A DNA stretch of 64,000 nucleotides. Source: Halospina sp040196175 (lineage in GTDB: Bacteria > Pseudomonadota > Gammaproteobacteria > Pseudomonadales > Oleiphilaceae). A program made the translations under genes and the position numbers. Shown one piece after another: positions 54,934 through 62,586 of the stretch. Under the pieces are notes generated by a model. That model made no database searches, had not been told where the DNA came from, and was given only the letters and a program-made list of their open reading frames with translations. The stretch is from positions 124,001 to 188,000 of the forward strand of contig NZ_JBEFNF010000007.1 of the NCBI RefSeq assembly GCF_040196175.1, written 5' to 3'. Within the stretch, counting starts at the first letter, position 1; every line of letters starts with the position of its first letter.

Positions 54934-55341
54934 TCAATCACCATTACCGCTCTGGTCAGCACCATCTTGATCAGCGCTTTCCGGCTCCTTCCCCATAAAG
55001 GGCTCAAGTGCTTTTCTCACTTTCTTCTGCACGGGTTTACTCCATACTTTCACCTGAGAACTGCCATCCTGAAAATTGATGTCGGAAATCCGCTTGTCGT
55101 CGTCAAACTCGAATACCACTGCTGCATCATTCGGCGCGAGCGATAAACCCCAAACAAGGGAATAAAGGCCACTCCAGGCCGTCTTGCGCTCTTCGTCTGC
55201 CCTCTTCAGCTCCTTTCGTGCTTGATACCGCTCGTCCCGTAACTTCTGAATCTTGTCCGCAAGCTCTTTACGCGACTTTTTTAGATTGTCTCTGCCTTCA
55301 GAGAGGCGCATCCCGGCGTTCCTGTAATCTAGATCTCTCAT
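54934..55341 (-). CDS. Coiled-coil protein of unknown function
   Basis: 135 residues from the ATG at 55341 (MRDLDYRN). The ATG at 55362 (MNGKISS) is also possible. Residues 5-60 are a charged coiled coil (ADKIQKLRDERYQARKELKR); then FEFDDDKRISDINFQDGSS is probably beta; the tail is acidic (DQDGADQSGNGD). The start lies inside the end of the upstream gene (44-base overlap), so the two are coupled. I do not recognise it. Its partner has a ribbon-helix-helix-like part, so a two-protein DNA-binding or partition unit is a guess. Confidence 0.65.
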   Translation of the reverse strand: MRDLDYRNAGMRLSEGRDNLKKSRKELADKIQKLRDERYQARKELKRADEERKTAWSGLYSLVWGLSLAPNDAAVVFEFDDDKRISDINFQDGSSQVKVWSKPVQKKVRKALEPFMGKEPESADQDGADQSGNGD

Positions 55342-55768
55342 ACTTGATATCTTCCCATTCATCACTCCGATGCTCTGCAGTCTGCTCAATACAGCGCATA
55401 ATCGCCGTGGAGCGATCCACATTGCTTTGTCGCATTATCTCCTGGAGAGCTTTGTCGTACTCCCGATCGAGAACCACGTTGCGCTCTACCCGCTTACCAC
55501 CTCCCCGCGAGAGCCTCTTATTCCAGGCATTTTCCATCTTCCTGAACTGCTCGGCACCTCCATAGGCACCCTGCAAAGTCGCTACCAGGCTTATCAGTCT
55601 CTCGACTTCAAGTTGGGCATCGGCTACCGAGTCACCAAGTGATTGAGGCATTTGCTGCCAGACATGATTCAGTCCGGGGAACTGATCGACCCGCTTTTGC
55701 AAATACCGAAATGCCCACCGCCTCCCTTCCGATGATAGACCCTTCACCCATGTAGTTGGATTCTGCAT
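55298..55768 (-). CDS. Ribbon-helix-helix-like protein of unknown function
   Basis: 156 residues. The N-terminal half is helical with aromatic residues (VKGLSSEGRRWAFRYLQKR; FPGLNHVWQQM). Residues about 100-135 (VERNVVLDREYDKALQEIM, then RQSNVDRSTAIMRCIEQ) have the strand-helix-helix pattern of ribbon-helix-helix DNA-binding proteins. First gene of a minus-strand pair, divergent from the two-winged-helix gene across an AT-rich region with palindromes. No family recognised. It may be a repressor or accessory (MobC/ParG-like) factor for the element. Confidence 0.65.
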   Translation of the reverse strand: MQNPTTWVKGLSSEGRRWAFRYLQKRVDQFPGLNHVWQQMPQSLGDSVADAQLEVERLISLVATLQGAYGGAEQFRKMENAWNKRLSRGGGKRVERNVVLDREYDKALQEIMRQSNVDRSTAIMRCIEQTAEHRSDEWEDIKYERSRLQERRDAPL

Positions 55769-55816
55769 ATATTCGCTTACTATCTACTAAATTCATTCAT
55801 AGATACTGAATATGAC

Positions 55817-55851
55817 AAGTCATATGACTTTAACGTATTCTATAATTATAG
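55817..55851. promoter_or_regulatory. Two palindromes in the divergent control region
   Basis: AAGTCATATGACTT (55817-55830) and CTATAATTATAG (55840-55851) are perfect inverted repeats in an AT-rich gap between divergent genes; the second contains a TATAAT box (55841-55846). They are probable operators and a promoter of the element's control region. Confidence 0.6.
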
Positions 55852-55874
55852 CTATAGAAATAGAGTATTCTACT

Positions 55875-57305
55875 ATGTATACCCTAGCCCATGCCGCCCT
55901 GACCAACCTTCGAATGGACCATCCAATCGGCAAGTTTGTGGCGGTTCGGATGGCGATGAAGTTTGGGACTGCCTCAACTCACCCTCTAACGAGGACCGCA
56001 TTCACGAGGGAGCTTGGAGTACCACCCAATAAAGCGCTTAAGCCACTCGGCGAACTAGAGGCCAGAGGCATCATTGAATCTTTCCGACAGCACTGGCACC
56101 CGGGACCGCCACACCACTGCTTCAGATTCAATCCAGAAACAACCTGGCCCAACGGCTATAACGAACTTGCCAGTTCGCCTCACCGATCCAAGATTCAACA
56201 GCTTCTCGAATACAATGAAGTCCCCCCTAATAGGCGCAGACACCAACTGACCATCCAGCAGCGAGTGCTATTAATGGTGTTACTGGCTCATGCCTCACCA
56301 GCAGGTGTTGTAACTTCAATAACGCGCGCAGAGCTGGCCACCCAGACCGGGATTAGTCACCCAAGGCTTCGATACGAGTGCAAGAACCTAAAGCGCTACG
56401 GATACCTGAGAAGCACAGTTGACGGCGGAAATTTCGATAGACTCTTAGGGAGACGGTCTGGTGCCTACTTCATTGAGTTACACCACCAAACCTTTGGTGA
56501 GGACAAACCGGGTGGTTTAACGGTTATCTATCCTGCTCTTCAGCACCCAATAGCAAGAGCACGCAGAAACTCCCTAGAGCGACAACGAATTGCCAACTCA
56601 AGCCAGCCCAGCAATGACCTTTGTCGTCCAGACGAGGACCTGATTGAGTTAATCGGGAGAAAGCCGCAGTTTGCCGAGCTTCACTATCTCGCTTGGGTCA
56701 TCGATGAGCTGGCAAGCGCAACGCTGCGAAATCCTGAGCTTTTAACATATCCTCCTCCCGCACATCTGCTGGAGAATCTTTACGCGGAGGTCGCAGACAC
56801 GCTGCCGCGTGCAGAAGGACGAGGAGTTGATTACAGAGAAATGCCGATAGGATATGCAGGTCAAATTCAAAGTGCGTGGAAGAGGGTCTCCCTTGATGAC
56901 GCTCCCTTTGACCTTGCCCTGATTGGCGGTGATCGCCGCAGTAGGGCCCAAGCCTTTTTGGTTGCATGTATCGTTCAACAGGCAACCAATGCGGTCAACA
57001 TACTGTCCCGCACCGGAGAATCTTGGAAACAGTCAGAGGACTACCTGATCTTACCTCAGCCTGATGGAGCCCTTAACTCCCGCCGGATCGCAGTTGAGAC
57101 ATATACCAGTGATGCTGATCGAACTCCCCACCGGGTATATGTCCTTTTGGCCAGTAAGTTCCGCCCGGACGGGACTGACGCTACTCCAGAGGCAATCGAA
57201 GCCATAGCAAATTCACTGCTCGAAGACACCTCTCTGAGAACACCCCCCTTGGTCGACCCCACGCTAAAAACTCCTCCCTCTGCCGAGTGGAAACCAGCTA
57301 CCTGA
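55875..57305 (+). CDS. Protein with two winged-helix-like segments, unknown function
   Basis: 476 residues from the ATG at 55875 (MYTLAHAAL). The open frame reaches 55812, but that stretch contains the palindromic control region, so I reject the longer start. Helix-turn-helix-like segments at about 35-75 (LTRTAFTRELGVPPNKALKP, LGELEARGII) and 150-190 (SITRAELATQTGISHPRLRY, NLKRYGYLRS). The C-terminal half is soluble and unrecognised. Candidate roles are control of the element or an initiator-like DNA binder. The rest of the replication module follows directly. Confidence 0.65.
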   Translation: MYTLAHAALTNLRMDHPIGKFVAVRMAMKFGTASTHPLTRTAFTRELGVPPNKALKPLGELEARGIIESFRQHWHPGPPHHCFRFNPETTWPNGYNELASSPHRSKIQQLLEYNEVPPNRRRHQLTIQQRVLLMVLLAHASPAGVVTSITRAELATQTGISHPRLRYECKNLKRYGYLRSTVDGGNFDRLLGRRSGAYFIELHHQTFGEDKPGGLTVIYPALQHPIARARRNSLERQRIANSSQPSNDLCRPDEDLIELIGRKPQFAELHYLAWVIDELASATLRNPELLTYPPPAHLLENLYAEVADTLPRAEGRGVDYREMPIGYAGQIQSAWKRVSLDDAPFDLALIGGDRRSRAQAFLVACIVQQATNAVNILSRTGESWKQSEDYLILPQPDGALNSRRIAVETYTSDADRTPHRVYVLLASKFRPDGTDATPEAIEAIANSLLEDTSLRTPPLVDPTLKTPPSAEWKPAT

Positions 57306-57372
57306 AACCGCTTCAAGTCATTTGCGACAGCCCTCCCCGATCTCATGAGCGGAATAACCATAGGAGACCGTC

Positions 57373-57594
57373 ATGAGGATCATCAGATTACGCGACGTCA
57401 TGGAGCTTACCGGCCTGGCGCGCTCCACCATCTACAAGTACGTCGAAGCAGGCACCTTCCCCCAGCCCGTGCCGCTTGGTGGACGTTCGGTTGGTTGGGT
57501 CGAGCAGGAAGTTGAGGACTGGGTACTTGCCCGCATCGAGGAGCGAGACGCTGCCGGTAGCACCCCAGCAACACCACTCCACTCAACCGGCTAA
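57373..57594 (+). CDS. AlpA-family transcriptional regulator / excisionase-like
   Basis: 73 residues. IIRLRDVMELTGLARSTIYK and FPQPVPLGGRSVGWVEQEVE are the textbook AlpA (MerR-like winged helix) pattern. AlpA proteins activate integrase genes or act in excision of prophage-like and P4-like elements. Ribosome site AGGAGA before the ATG. It sits between the two-winged-helix gene and the Rep genes. Confidence 0.93.
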   Translation: MRIIRLRDVMELTGLARSTIYKYVEAGTFPQPVPLGGRSVGWVEQEVEDWVLARIEERDAAGSTPATPLHSTG

Positions 57595-57613
57595 TTCACA
57601 GCCTTTCTAACTC

Positions 57614-57654
57614 GTCTCCGTTCTGGAGACCCGATCAACGCCGTGTGACGACAC
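57614..57654. repeat. Two small inverted repeats before the first rep gene
   Basis: GTCTCC-N5-GGAGAC (57614-57630) and GTGT-GACG-ACAC (57643-57654). They may be binding sites of the Rep-like or AlpA protein; no function is shown. Confidence 0.45.
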
Positions 57655-57759
57655 ACAATCGCGGACTTTCCCGCACACCCTGCCGTGGCCCTGCCACAAG
57701 CAGCTGCACCCGTATGTCCGTCACACCTGCGCCCAACTATTGCCGTGGGAGTTATCACG

Positions 57760-58536
57760 ATGACTGTCATTCAAGAAACGAGGGATGTATCCACTCCCCA
57801 GAACGTTAGAGCCGCCGCGCTGCAACTGGCTGAACACCTCATCCAGGATCCCTGGACCAAGAAGGTTGCTGCGCGGATTCACAACTGCGCTCTCCGCACC
57901 AAGGACACCAGCCAGGCAGGTTGCCATCACCCACACTGCCCGAGCTGTCAGCACCAGAAGGCCTATGACCACGGGCACCAGATGGACTGGTTGTTTCGAG
58001 AGAAGCCTTGGCAAGGCGATAGCCAGTGGGTTGCCGTTTCCTTCTCAGTCCGTCAGTGCCAAGTGACCGAGCTCAGCGAATGCCTGGAGGCCATGAAGGT
58101 CGCTTTCCGTCGCATGACCCGTCGGCGGTTCTGGTCGCGTCACGTCCAGGGTGCTCTGCGTATCTTACGGGTGGACCAAGGCTTCAGCGACACCAAGGTC
58201 GCTCACCCGCGTTTCGAGTGCGTTCTGCTACTCCGGCCGGATGTTTCTAAGGACCCAGCCGGCTTCCGGGAGGATGTCTGGCACCAGCTGTGGCGGGATT
58301 GCTTTGGGGAGGACTTCATTGCCGAGGTACATCCGGAAAACGTGGAACCGATCGACCAGGATGTCCGCACCCAGATACAGCAAGCGACGATTCGCGCGTT
58401 GAGGCCACGCACACCCCCTACTTCCCCTGGGTGGTTCCTGACCGCCATGCCCCAGATGGACTCTTTCAGGTGGATGGAAAGCTTTGGGGATCTCCGCCGT
58501 CTCATAGCAGGCAGCCATGATCCTAATGCGATGTAA
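57760..58536 (+). CDS. Rep homologue with degraded catalytic motifs (pseudo-Rep)
   Basis: 258 residues from the ATG at 57760 (GGGAG eight bases before); a GTG at 57685 is open but less likely. It aligns along most of its length with the Rep encoded next door: VTELSECLEAMKVAFRRMT against VTELRHQIHAMNKAFSRMT, and ALRILRVDQG against SIRFLEVDRG. The Zn-like CHHPHCPSC is kept (55-63). Motif 2, HPHFHC in the active Rep, is HPRFEC here (149-154), so two metal-binding histidines are gone. The tyrosine-lysine motif 3 is missing, with IRALRPRT in its place. Catalysis is therefore unlikely; DNA binding or pairing with the active Rep is possible. Confidence 0.8.
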   Translation: MTVIQETRDVSTPQNVRAAALQLAEHLIQDPWTKKVAARIHNCALRTKDTSQAGCHHPHCPSCQHQKAYDHGHQMDWLFREKPWQGDSQWVAVSFSVRQCQVTELSECLEAMKVAFRRMTRRRFWSRHVQGALRILRVDQGFSDTKVAHPRFECVLLLRPDVSKDPAGFREDVWHQLWRDCFGEDFIAEVHPENVEPIDQDVRTQIQQATIRALRPRTPPTSPGWFLTAMPQMDSFRWMESFGDLRRLIAGSHDPNAM

Positions 58537-58625
58537 GTCCCTGCTTTATATTTATTATTAGATACCTTCTCTCTACTCCATAACCTCTACGCCATTACTC
58601 CAACAGGTCACTTTTTCACCGGCTT

Positions 58626-58657
58626 ATTCGGGCGATTTGCGTATCGCTACGCCGAAT
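58626..58657. other. Imperfect palindrome before the active rep, candidate origin
   Basis: ATTCGG (58626-58631) pairs with CCGAAT (58652-58657) and CGAT (58633-58636) with ATCG (58643-58646). The 173-base gap between the two rep genes is AT-rich and otherwise empty; a double-strand origin of a rolling-circle element could lie here. No nick site was recognised. Confidence 0.4.
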
Positions 58658-58709
58658 TAATGGCCTGTTTCCAGATAAATGGCAACCAACCAATCAAGAG
58701 GTCATTCCG

Positions 58710-59612
58710 ATGAATCGATACGACGACGAACAAAATAACCAAAAGCTGGCAGATCTAGAGAAGCGCAAACCATTCGCTGAGGATACCGCCAAGCTGTTTC
58801 TCAAAGACGCCAATCACCGGAAAGCGGCAGTGCGCATTCAGGAGTGCGCGGATAACGTCCATACTTTCCGCTCCCCAGCAAAACAGCCCATCAATGTCAC
58901 CTGGCACTGCAAGCATCGCCATTGCCCCATTTGCCAGGAGCGTTTCTCAGCCCAATGGTTCATTGGCATGAAGTGGATCGTGCGTAAGATGATGGCAGAG
59001 GGAGATCGTCCACACTGGCTATTCCTGACCCTGACGGTGCGTAACTGCCCAGTCACGGAGTTGAGACATCAAATACACGCGATGAACAAGGCCTTCAGCC
59101 GCATGACCAACCGAAAGGCCTGGCGTCATGTGCGCGGATCCATCCGATTCCTGGAAGTAGACCGAGGCCAGGACGATCCGGAGACAGCGCATCCGCACTT
59201 TCATTGCCTGCTTCTGGTGACTCCCTCAATGCACGGGGGTAAGAACTACCTCTCCCAAGAGCGCTGGGCCCAACTCTGGCAGGAATGCCTTCAGGTCCAT
59301 TACACGCCGGAAGTCGATGTACAGCGGCTGCCACCGGACGGTCAATCAGCCGACCTGGAGGTGCTTAAACGCGTGTCTTACTCGTCTAAGCCTCGACTGC
59401 ACCTACCTGAGAAATCTTGGTTTCTGGAGATGGTCCAGCAACTGCGCTACACACAACGCGTAACGGTGACCGGCGAGCTCAAGAGCTGGCTCAACCGCTT
59501 CAAAGCAGCCAACCAAAACCAGTGCCTGGATGCCTTGACTGTCGATCCAGACCAGGATCCCAGTACGCGCTACCGTTGGGATCCAGAGCAGGGCCTCTAC
59601 GTGGAAGTCTGA
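58710..59612 (+). CDS. Rolling-circle replication initiator (Rep_1-type HUH endonuclease)
   Basis: 300 residues. The three hallmark motifs of HUH rolling-circle initiators are present: motif 1 FLTLTVRN (105-112), motif 2 HPHFHCLLL (161-169) with the paired metal-binding histidines, and motif 3 with catalytic Y224 and K227 (VSYSSKP). A Cys/His group (CKHRHCPIC, 67-75) precedes them, as in pC194/pUB110-type Rep. It nicks the origin and stays bound through the tyrosine. Ribosome site AGAGG before the ATG. It follows its inactive paralogue by 173 bases. Confidence 0.92.
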   Translation: MNRYDDEQNNQKLADLEKRKPFAEDTAKLFLKDANHRKAAVRIQECADNVHTFRSPAKQPINVTWHCKHRHCPICQERFSAQWFIGMKWIVRKMMAEGDRPHWLFLTLTVRNCPVTELRHQIHAMNKAFSRMTNRKAWRHVRGSIRFLEVDRGQDDPETAHPHFHCLLLVTPSMHGGKNYLSQERWAQLWQECLQVHYTPEVDVQRLPPDGQSADLEVLKRVSYSSKPRLHLPEKSWFLEMVQQLRYTQRVTVTGELKSWLNRFKAANQNQCLDALTVDPDQDPSTRYRWDPEQGLYVEV

Positions 59613-59626
59613 ACATCAATGAGGCA

Positions 59627-59682
59627 AGTAAAAGGGGCTCAGGATCCAAAGTTGAGCCGACTGAGCCCCTGAACTACTTTTA
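59627..59682. other. Long hairpin between rep and the coiled-coil gene
   Basis: AGGGGCTCAG (59633-59642) and CTGAGCCCCT (59661-59670) form a ten-base-pair stem; AGTAAAA before and TTTTAC after extend it with an internal loop. No T-run. It could be a single-strand origin or a partial terminator. Confidence 0.55.
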
Positions 59683-59716
59683 CCTCCCTAGCCAAAAATC
59701 AGCCTGGAGGATGCCA

Positions 59717-60526
59717 GTGAGCGACGGAGAAACCACCTATAGCGAGGAGACTCTTAATCAGATTGTTTGCTGGCGAGAGACGTTTACACGTTGGTTTGTA
59801 TTGGATGGCAAGGAAACGAAGGATTCACCTAACTCAAAAGAGAGGACCACCGTCTGCGCGAATCTCGACGACTACCAGGCAGAAATCGATGATTTTCTTG
59901 CTGTGTTGAACGACCTCCAGTGTGAAATCAAATCCGTAATCATCTTTCAGAAAGGCAAGGCATTCACCAAAAAAAGCTTGAGGCTTGGCGCTGAATCTGG
60001 TGGTGGATGGGGTTTCGGTTGGGGCGTATCCGTTCCTGATCGTATTCAGGTTTTTTACGAGCAAGTCGAGTACATCACATACCGACAATATCTGAATCGC
60101 CGCGAAGCGGCTCTTGGGGCAATTCAAGCTCGCATCGAACAGGGGAAGCGCCAGACCGAGATTGATCAAGAAGAGCAAAAGATTCGCGCAGAACGGGAGA
60201 GACAGAGAGAGTCAAAACAACAGGCTGAGGAGCGAAATCGCCAGATCGAGGAGCAGAAACGCCAAATTGAACAGCAGGTCAATGAGCTCGAGCGTGAAAA
60301 AGCATCAGTTCACAACGAGATTGATTCGATCAGGAAAAATGGGATTAAGAAAACCAAGCGCTCCCTGATCGGTTCCGATATCGTCTATAACTTTAATTCC
60401 ATTAACTATGAGACTCTCGAAGAGGCGGAAGCAGCGCAAGAAAACCGCCTGTTGGAGCTACAAGACGAATCGGTTCGAATCGAGGAAGAGATTGATCGCC
60501 TTCGCAACTCTAAAGCCGACGGGTAA
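59717..60526 (+). CDS. Coiled-coil protein of unknown function
   Basis: 269 residues from a GTG at 59717, six bases after GGAGG; an ATG at 59711 touches that ribosome site, and the longer frame from 59417 overlaps rep. Residues 1-130 are globular (TTYSEETLNQIVCWRETFTR, GGGWGFGWGVSVPDRIQVFY). Residues 135-215 are a long Arg/Glu/Gln coiled coil (ERERQRESKQQAEERNRQIE). A short globular part (GSDIVYNFNSINYETLEEAE) and a final helix end it. I do not recognise a family. Same direction as the rep genes, so it may belong to the element's replication or cargo operon. Confidence 0.75.
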   Translation: MSDGETTYSEETLNQIVCWRETFTRWFVLDGKETKDSPNSKERTTVCANLDDYQAEIDDFLAVLNDLQCEIKSVIIFQKGKAFTKKSLRLGAESGGGWGFGWGVSVPDRIQVFYEQVEYITYRQYLNRREAALGAIQARIEQGKRQTEIDQEEQKIRAERERQRESKQQAEERNRQIEEQKRQIEQQVNELEREKASVHNEIDSIRKNGIKKTKRSLIGSDIVYNFNSINYETLEEAEAAQENRLLELQDESVRIEEEIDRLRNSKADG

Positions 60527-60680
60527 CCACCGACAAACACATCAAGTGTATCCAGGGGTTGTCTTTGGCGGCCCCTTACGCGCGTTACCGCTTGAATTCG
60601 GTGTAGGGCCTAAAGCTGAAAATGCCGCCCTAGCCCTACAGCCACTGGAGTTCCTCCATCCTCCAAGTGCCAGCATGGAT

Positions 60681-61096
60681 TTATCCTGATGATCGCTGTC
60701 GGCCTAACGCCTCCTCCATCGTCTCTATAATCGTTGCCCGAAGGTAGTCCGGTGCCAGTATATCCAGATGCTGGCCCTGGGCAGTCAGCCACCACCTCAG
60801 GTCCTGGGTATCACTGACAGTGGCCGTCAGCTCAAAACTGGCCGTGGTCTCGTTCCAGATCTGCTGATCCATGCTCATGGGCGATTCCATCAGGTGCATC
60901 ATGAATTCCTTATTCCACTACAGATGCAACTGAATGAGGGTGGTCTGAAAAGGCTGTGCCATGGCGCCTGAATGGATGTACTTGTCGAGATCAAACACAG
61001 ACGCTGGACCGACTGCGGGGCCAGCCCTTCTAAGCGGAACCTAAAAACGCTTATGCCTACACTGACCCTTTCGTGATGAAAGAACCGAGCGTGCAA
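60681..61096 (-). pseudogene. Decayed WYL-domain transcriptional regulator
   Basis: Three pieces of one protein can be read on the minus strand. VFRFRLEGLAPQSVQRL (to about 61000) is in one frame. After a frameshift, VFDLDKYIHSGAMAQPFQ and further residues run to a TAG (60918-60920). Beyond the stop, HLMESPMSMDQQIW and ELTATVSDTQDLRWWL continue in the same frame to 60681. This is the C-terminal WYL/WCX region of regulators often linked to phage-defence loci. The N-terminal DNA-binding part is absent. A 73-residue ORF (60681-60902) remains open but is only the tail. Confidence 0.75.
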
Positions 61097-61231
61097 TCAT
61101 TAGGCGATTGAGCGAGTAGAGGGCGACTTCCTAGAATTGGTTCGCCGTTGGCTGCTGTATCTCGATTGGGATATGCCTGAAACCGGCGATCCCAAGAGTT
61201 TTGGCTTCTGCTTTGGTTCGAGGGGAGGTCC

Positions 61232-61588
61232 ATGTCGTACAAAGAAAAAGTCATCGAAAAGCTTGCGAATGCTGGGTATGCCTGGGCCCAGTGTGAACTT
61301 GCCAGGCTCAAGATCGATCGCGATGACGAGGCGGTCATTTACTGGTACACCAAGGCGGCAGAACAAGGATATCCTCCAGCCTTTTTACGTCTGTCTGCAC
61401 ATTACCACCTAGGCAAGCGAGTTGAGCAGGACCTAATGAAGGCCCTGAAGCTGTTACTAATTGCAGAAATTCGTAGCGGGCGAAGGGAAAGGGAGATGTG
61501 CCACGAAATCTCGGAGCGCCTTGATCGGGGGCAGGTAAAAGAAGCCCAGAGACAAGCCGGGGCCTGGTTTGTGGGCGCGCCTCTGTGA
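61232..61588 (+). CDS. Short Sel1-repeat protein
   Basis: 118 residues with Sel1-like (TPR-related) repeats: LANAGYAWAQCELARLKIDR, AVIYWYTKAAEQGYPPAFLR, LSAHYHLGKRVEQDLMKALK. The third repeat ends in a short basic tail. GGGAGG stands three bases before the ATG. No signal peptide, so probably cytoplasmic and protein-binding. It could be the remains of a longer Sel1 protein. Neighbours are pseudogenes, so cargo status is unclear. Confidence 0.7.
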   Translation: MSYKEKVIEKLANAGYAWAQCELARLKIDRDDEAVIYWYTKAAEQGYPPAFLRLSAHYHLGKRVEQDLMKALKLLLIAEIRSGRREREMCHEISERLDRGQVKEAQRQAGAWFVGAPL

Positions 61589-61623
61589 GGCTGGGCGGAA
61601 AGAGGCGACTTACTGCCAAACAA

Positions 61624-61782
61624 TCATGGTTGGCTGCCCAAACGATTGCCTGCTCCAGTCGTGATATCCATGCCGGGTGCGGTGTTGTAGCAGCCACCAC
61701 GTTCTTGCTCTGGTAACGACAGGCCAAACCACCGACGAGCGATGACTGGGCGCGGAGTATGTTGATCAAAGCGTCCACACAT
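61624..61782 (-). pseudogene. 5' fragment of an SRAP (YedK/HMCES) gene
   Basis: A 52-codon frame from the ATG at 61782 with GGAGAG before it. It begins MCGRFDQHTPRPV, where Cys2 is the catalytic residue that crosslinks abasic DNA, and reaches CYNTAPGMDI, the second family signature (usually YNIAPG). It then diverges and ends at TGA 61624. About three quarters of the protein is missing, so it is a truncated remnant, though the ribosome site and Cys2 are intact. Confidence 0.75.
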
Positions 61783-61859
61783 TGAATCTCTCCTTTTGAC
61801 CTATCTCCCGTGCCGTTGCCTTTCTTCGTTACGTTACAGCCAGCCTTCAGCCTTAGAAC

Positions 61860-61917
61860 TGGAGCTCATGGGCGGACTTGAACCGCCGACCTCACCCTTA
61901 CCAAGGGTGTGCTCTCC
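61860..61917 (-). pseudogene. 3' fragment of tRNA-Thr (GGU anticodon)
   Basis: On the minus strand: D-arm 3' side, anticodon arm ACCC-TTGGTAA-GGGT, variable loop, T-arm GGCGGTTCAAGTCCGCC, acceptor 3' strand CATGAGC, then TCCA. It matches bacterial tRNA-Thr(GGU). The 5' acceptor strand (expected GCTCATG) and most of the D-loop are missing. Such 3' fragments are left when elements integrate into tRNA genes. Confidence 0.75.
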
Positions 61918-62035
61918 CAGCTTCTTTGTTACCAATCACCAGCAATCCACTCGCTGAGAGGATTTTACACCACATGCATGCCCGTCTACTTTGAACATCA
62001 GCTTCAACTGCTCGCAAAACCAAGGAGAATTCTGA

Positions 62036-62485
62036 ATGGCGCACTATAGGGTACATCTGCAAGAAGATGGAGAAGAATATCCAGTTGAGGTTGAAGCCAA
62101 TGGAACCGAATCGGCCAAAAAGAGAGCGAGGGTGGGCAGGCCATACTCCGAGGTAGCCCGAGTAGAAGATCTTGGGTCAGGTGAAGTTAATGAAAGCACG
62201 GTTGAACCGGCATCTCAACGCACTCAATCAGCTGGCACTCAAGGAGATCGTCTACCCGTCCATCCCCCTGCTGTATCAGGAACATTGACTGCAGCTGGCT
62301 GGGCGATCATTGCTATGGCGGCAATCGCTGCCCTTTATGTCGCTTCGGAGTTCAACGCAGGGCTCTATGCGATTCAATTGGTCGCCGGAGGAGTTGTTTC
62401 AGGATCCATATTGATTGCCGGTGCGCAAGGTCTGACTTACCTGAAGGCAATTCATTTCCAGCTCGAAAAATCCAACGGCAATTGA
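62036..62485 (+). CDS. Small membrane protein, unknown
   Basis: 149 residues. A soluble N-terminus (YRVHLQEDGEEYPVEVEANG, then Ser/Gln-rich) is followed by two membrane helices (AAGWAIIAMAAIAALYVASE; IQLVAGGVVSGSILIAGAQG) and a short basic-acidic end (LTYLKAIHFQLEKSN). The helix pair and YLK ending match the neighbour at 62587, so they may be paralogues or partners. No family recognised. Ribosome site AAGGAGA before the ATG. Confidence 0.7.
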   Translation: MAHYRVHLQEDGEEYPVEVEANGTESAKKRARVGRPYSEVARVEDLGSGEVNESTVEPASQRTQSAGTQGDRLPVHPPAVSGTLTAAGWAIIAMAAIAALYVASEFNAGLYAIQLVAGGVVSGSILIAGAQGLTYLKAIHFQLEKSNGN

Positions 62486-62586
62486 CCAAACCTAAGGGAG
62501 TATGCGGGTACTCTCCCTGGCTGCATGACGAAATATGCACCGCAGCCAGTCATTTTCTATAAAGCGCAAGGGAACGAGGCACGGAT

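Noticed and set aside
55812..55874. Earlier start of the two-winged-helix protein
   Set aside because: The stretch is the AT-rich palindromic control region and yields low-complexity Ile/Tyr residues.
57070..57090. CTCCCGCC similar to the ssrA 3' end, possible attR
   Set aside because: Only eight bases match and it lies within a coding region; no tmRNA acceptor end follows.
59417..59716. Upstream extension of the coiled-coil gene overlapping rep
   Set aside because: It would overlap rep by about 200 bases and adds Pro/Ser/Arg-rich residues typical of an out-of-frame reading; the GTG at 59717 has an ideal ribosome site.
61335..61778. 147-codon minus-strand frame starting MDALINI
   Set aside because: It overlaps the true SRAP start in a shifted frame and the Sel1 gene; the SRAP reading with MCGRF and its own ribosome site explains the DNA better.
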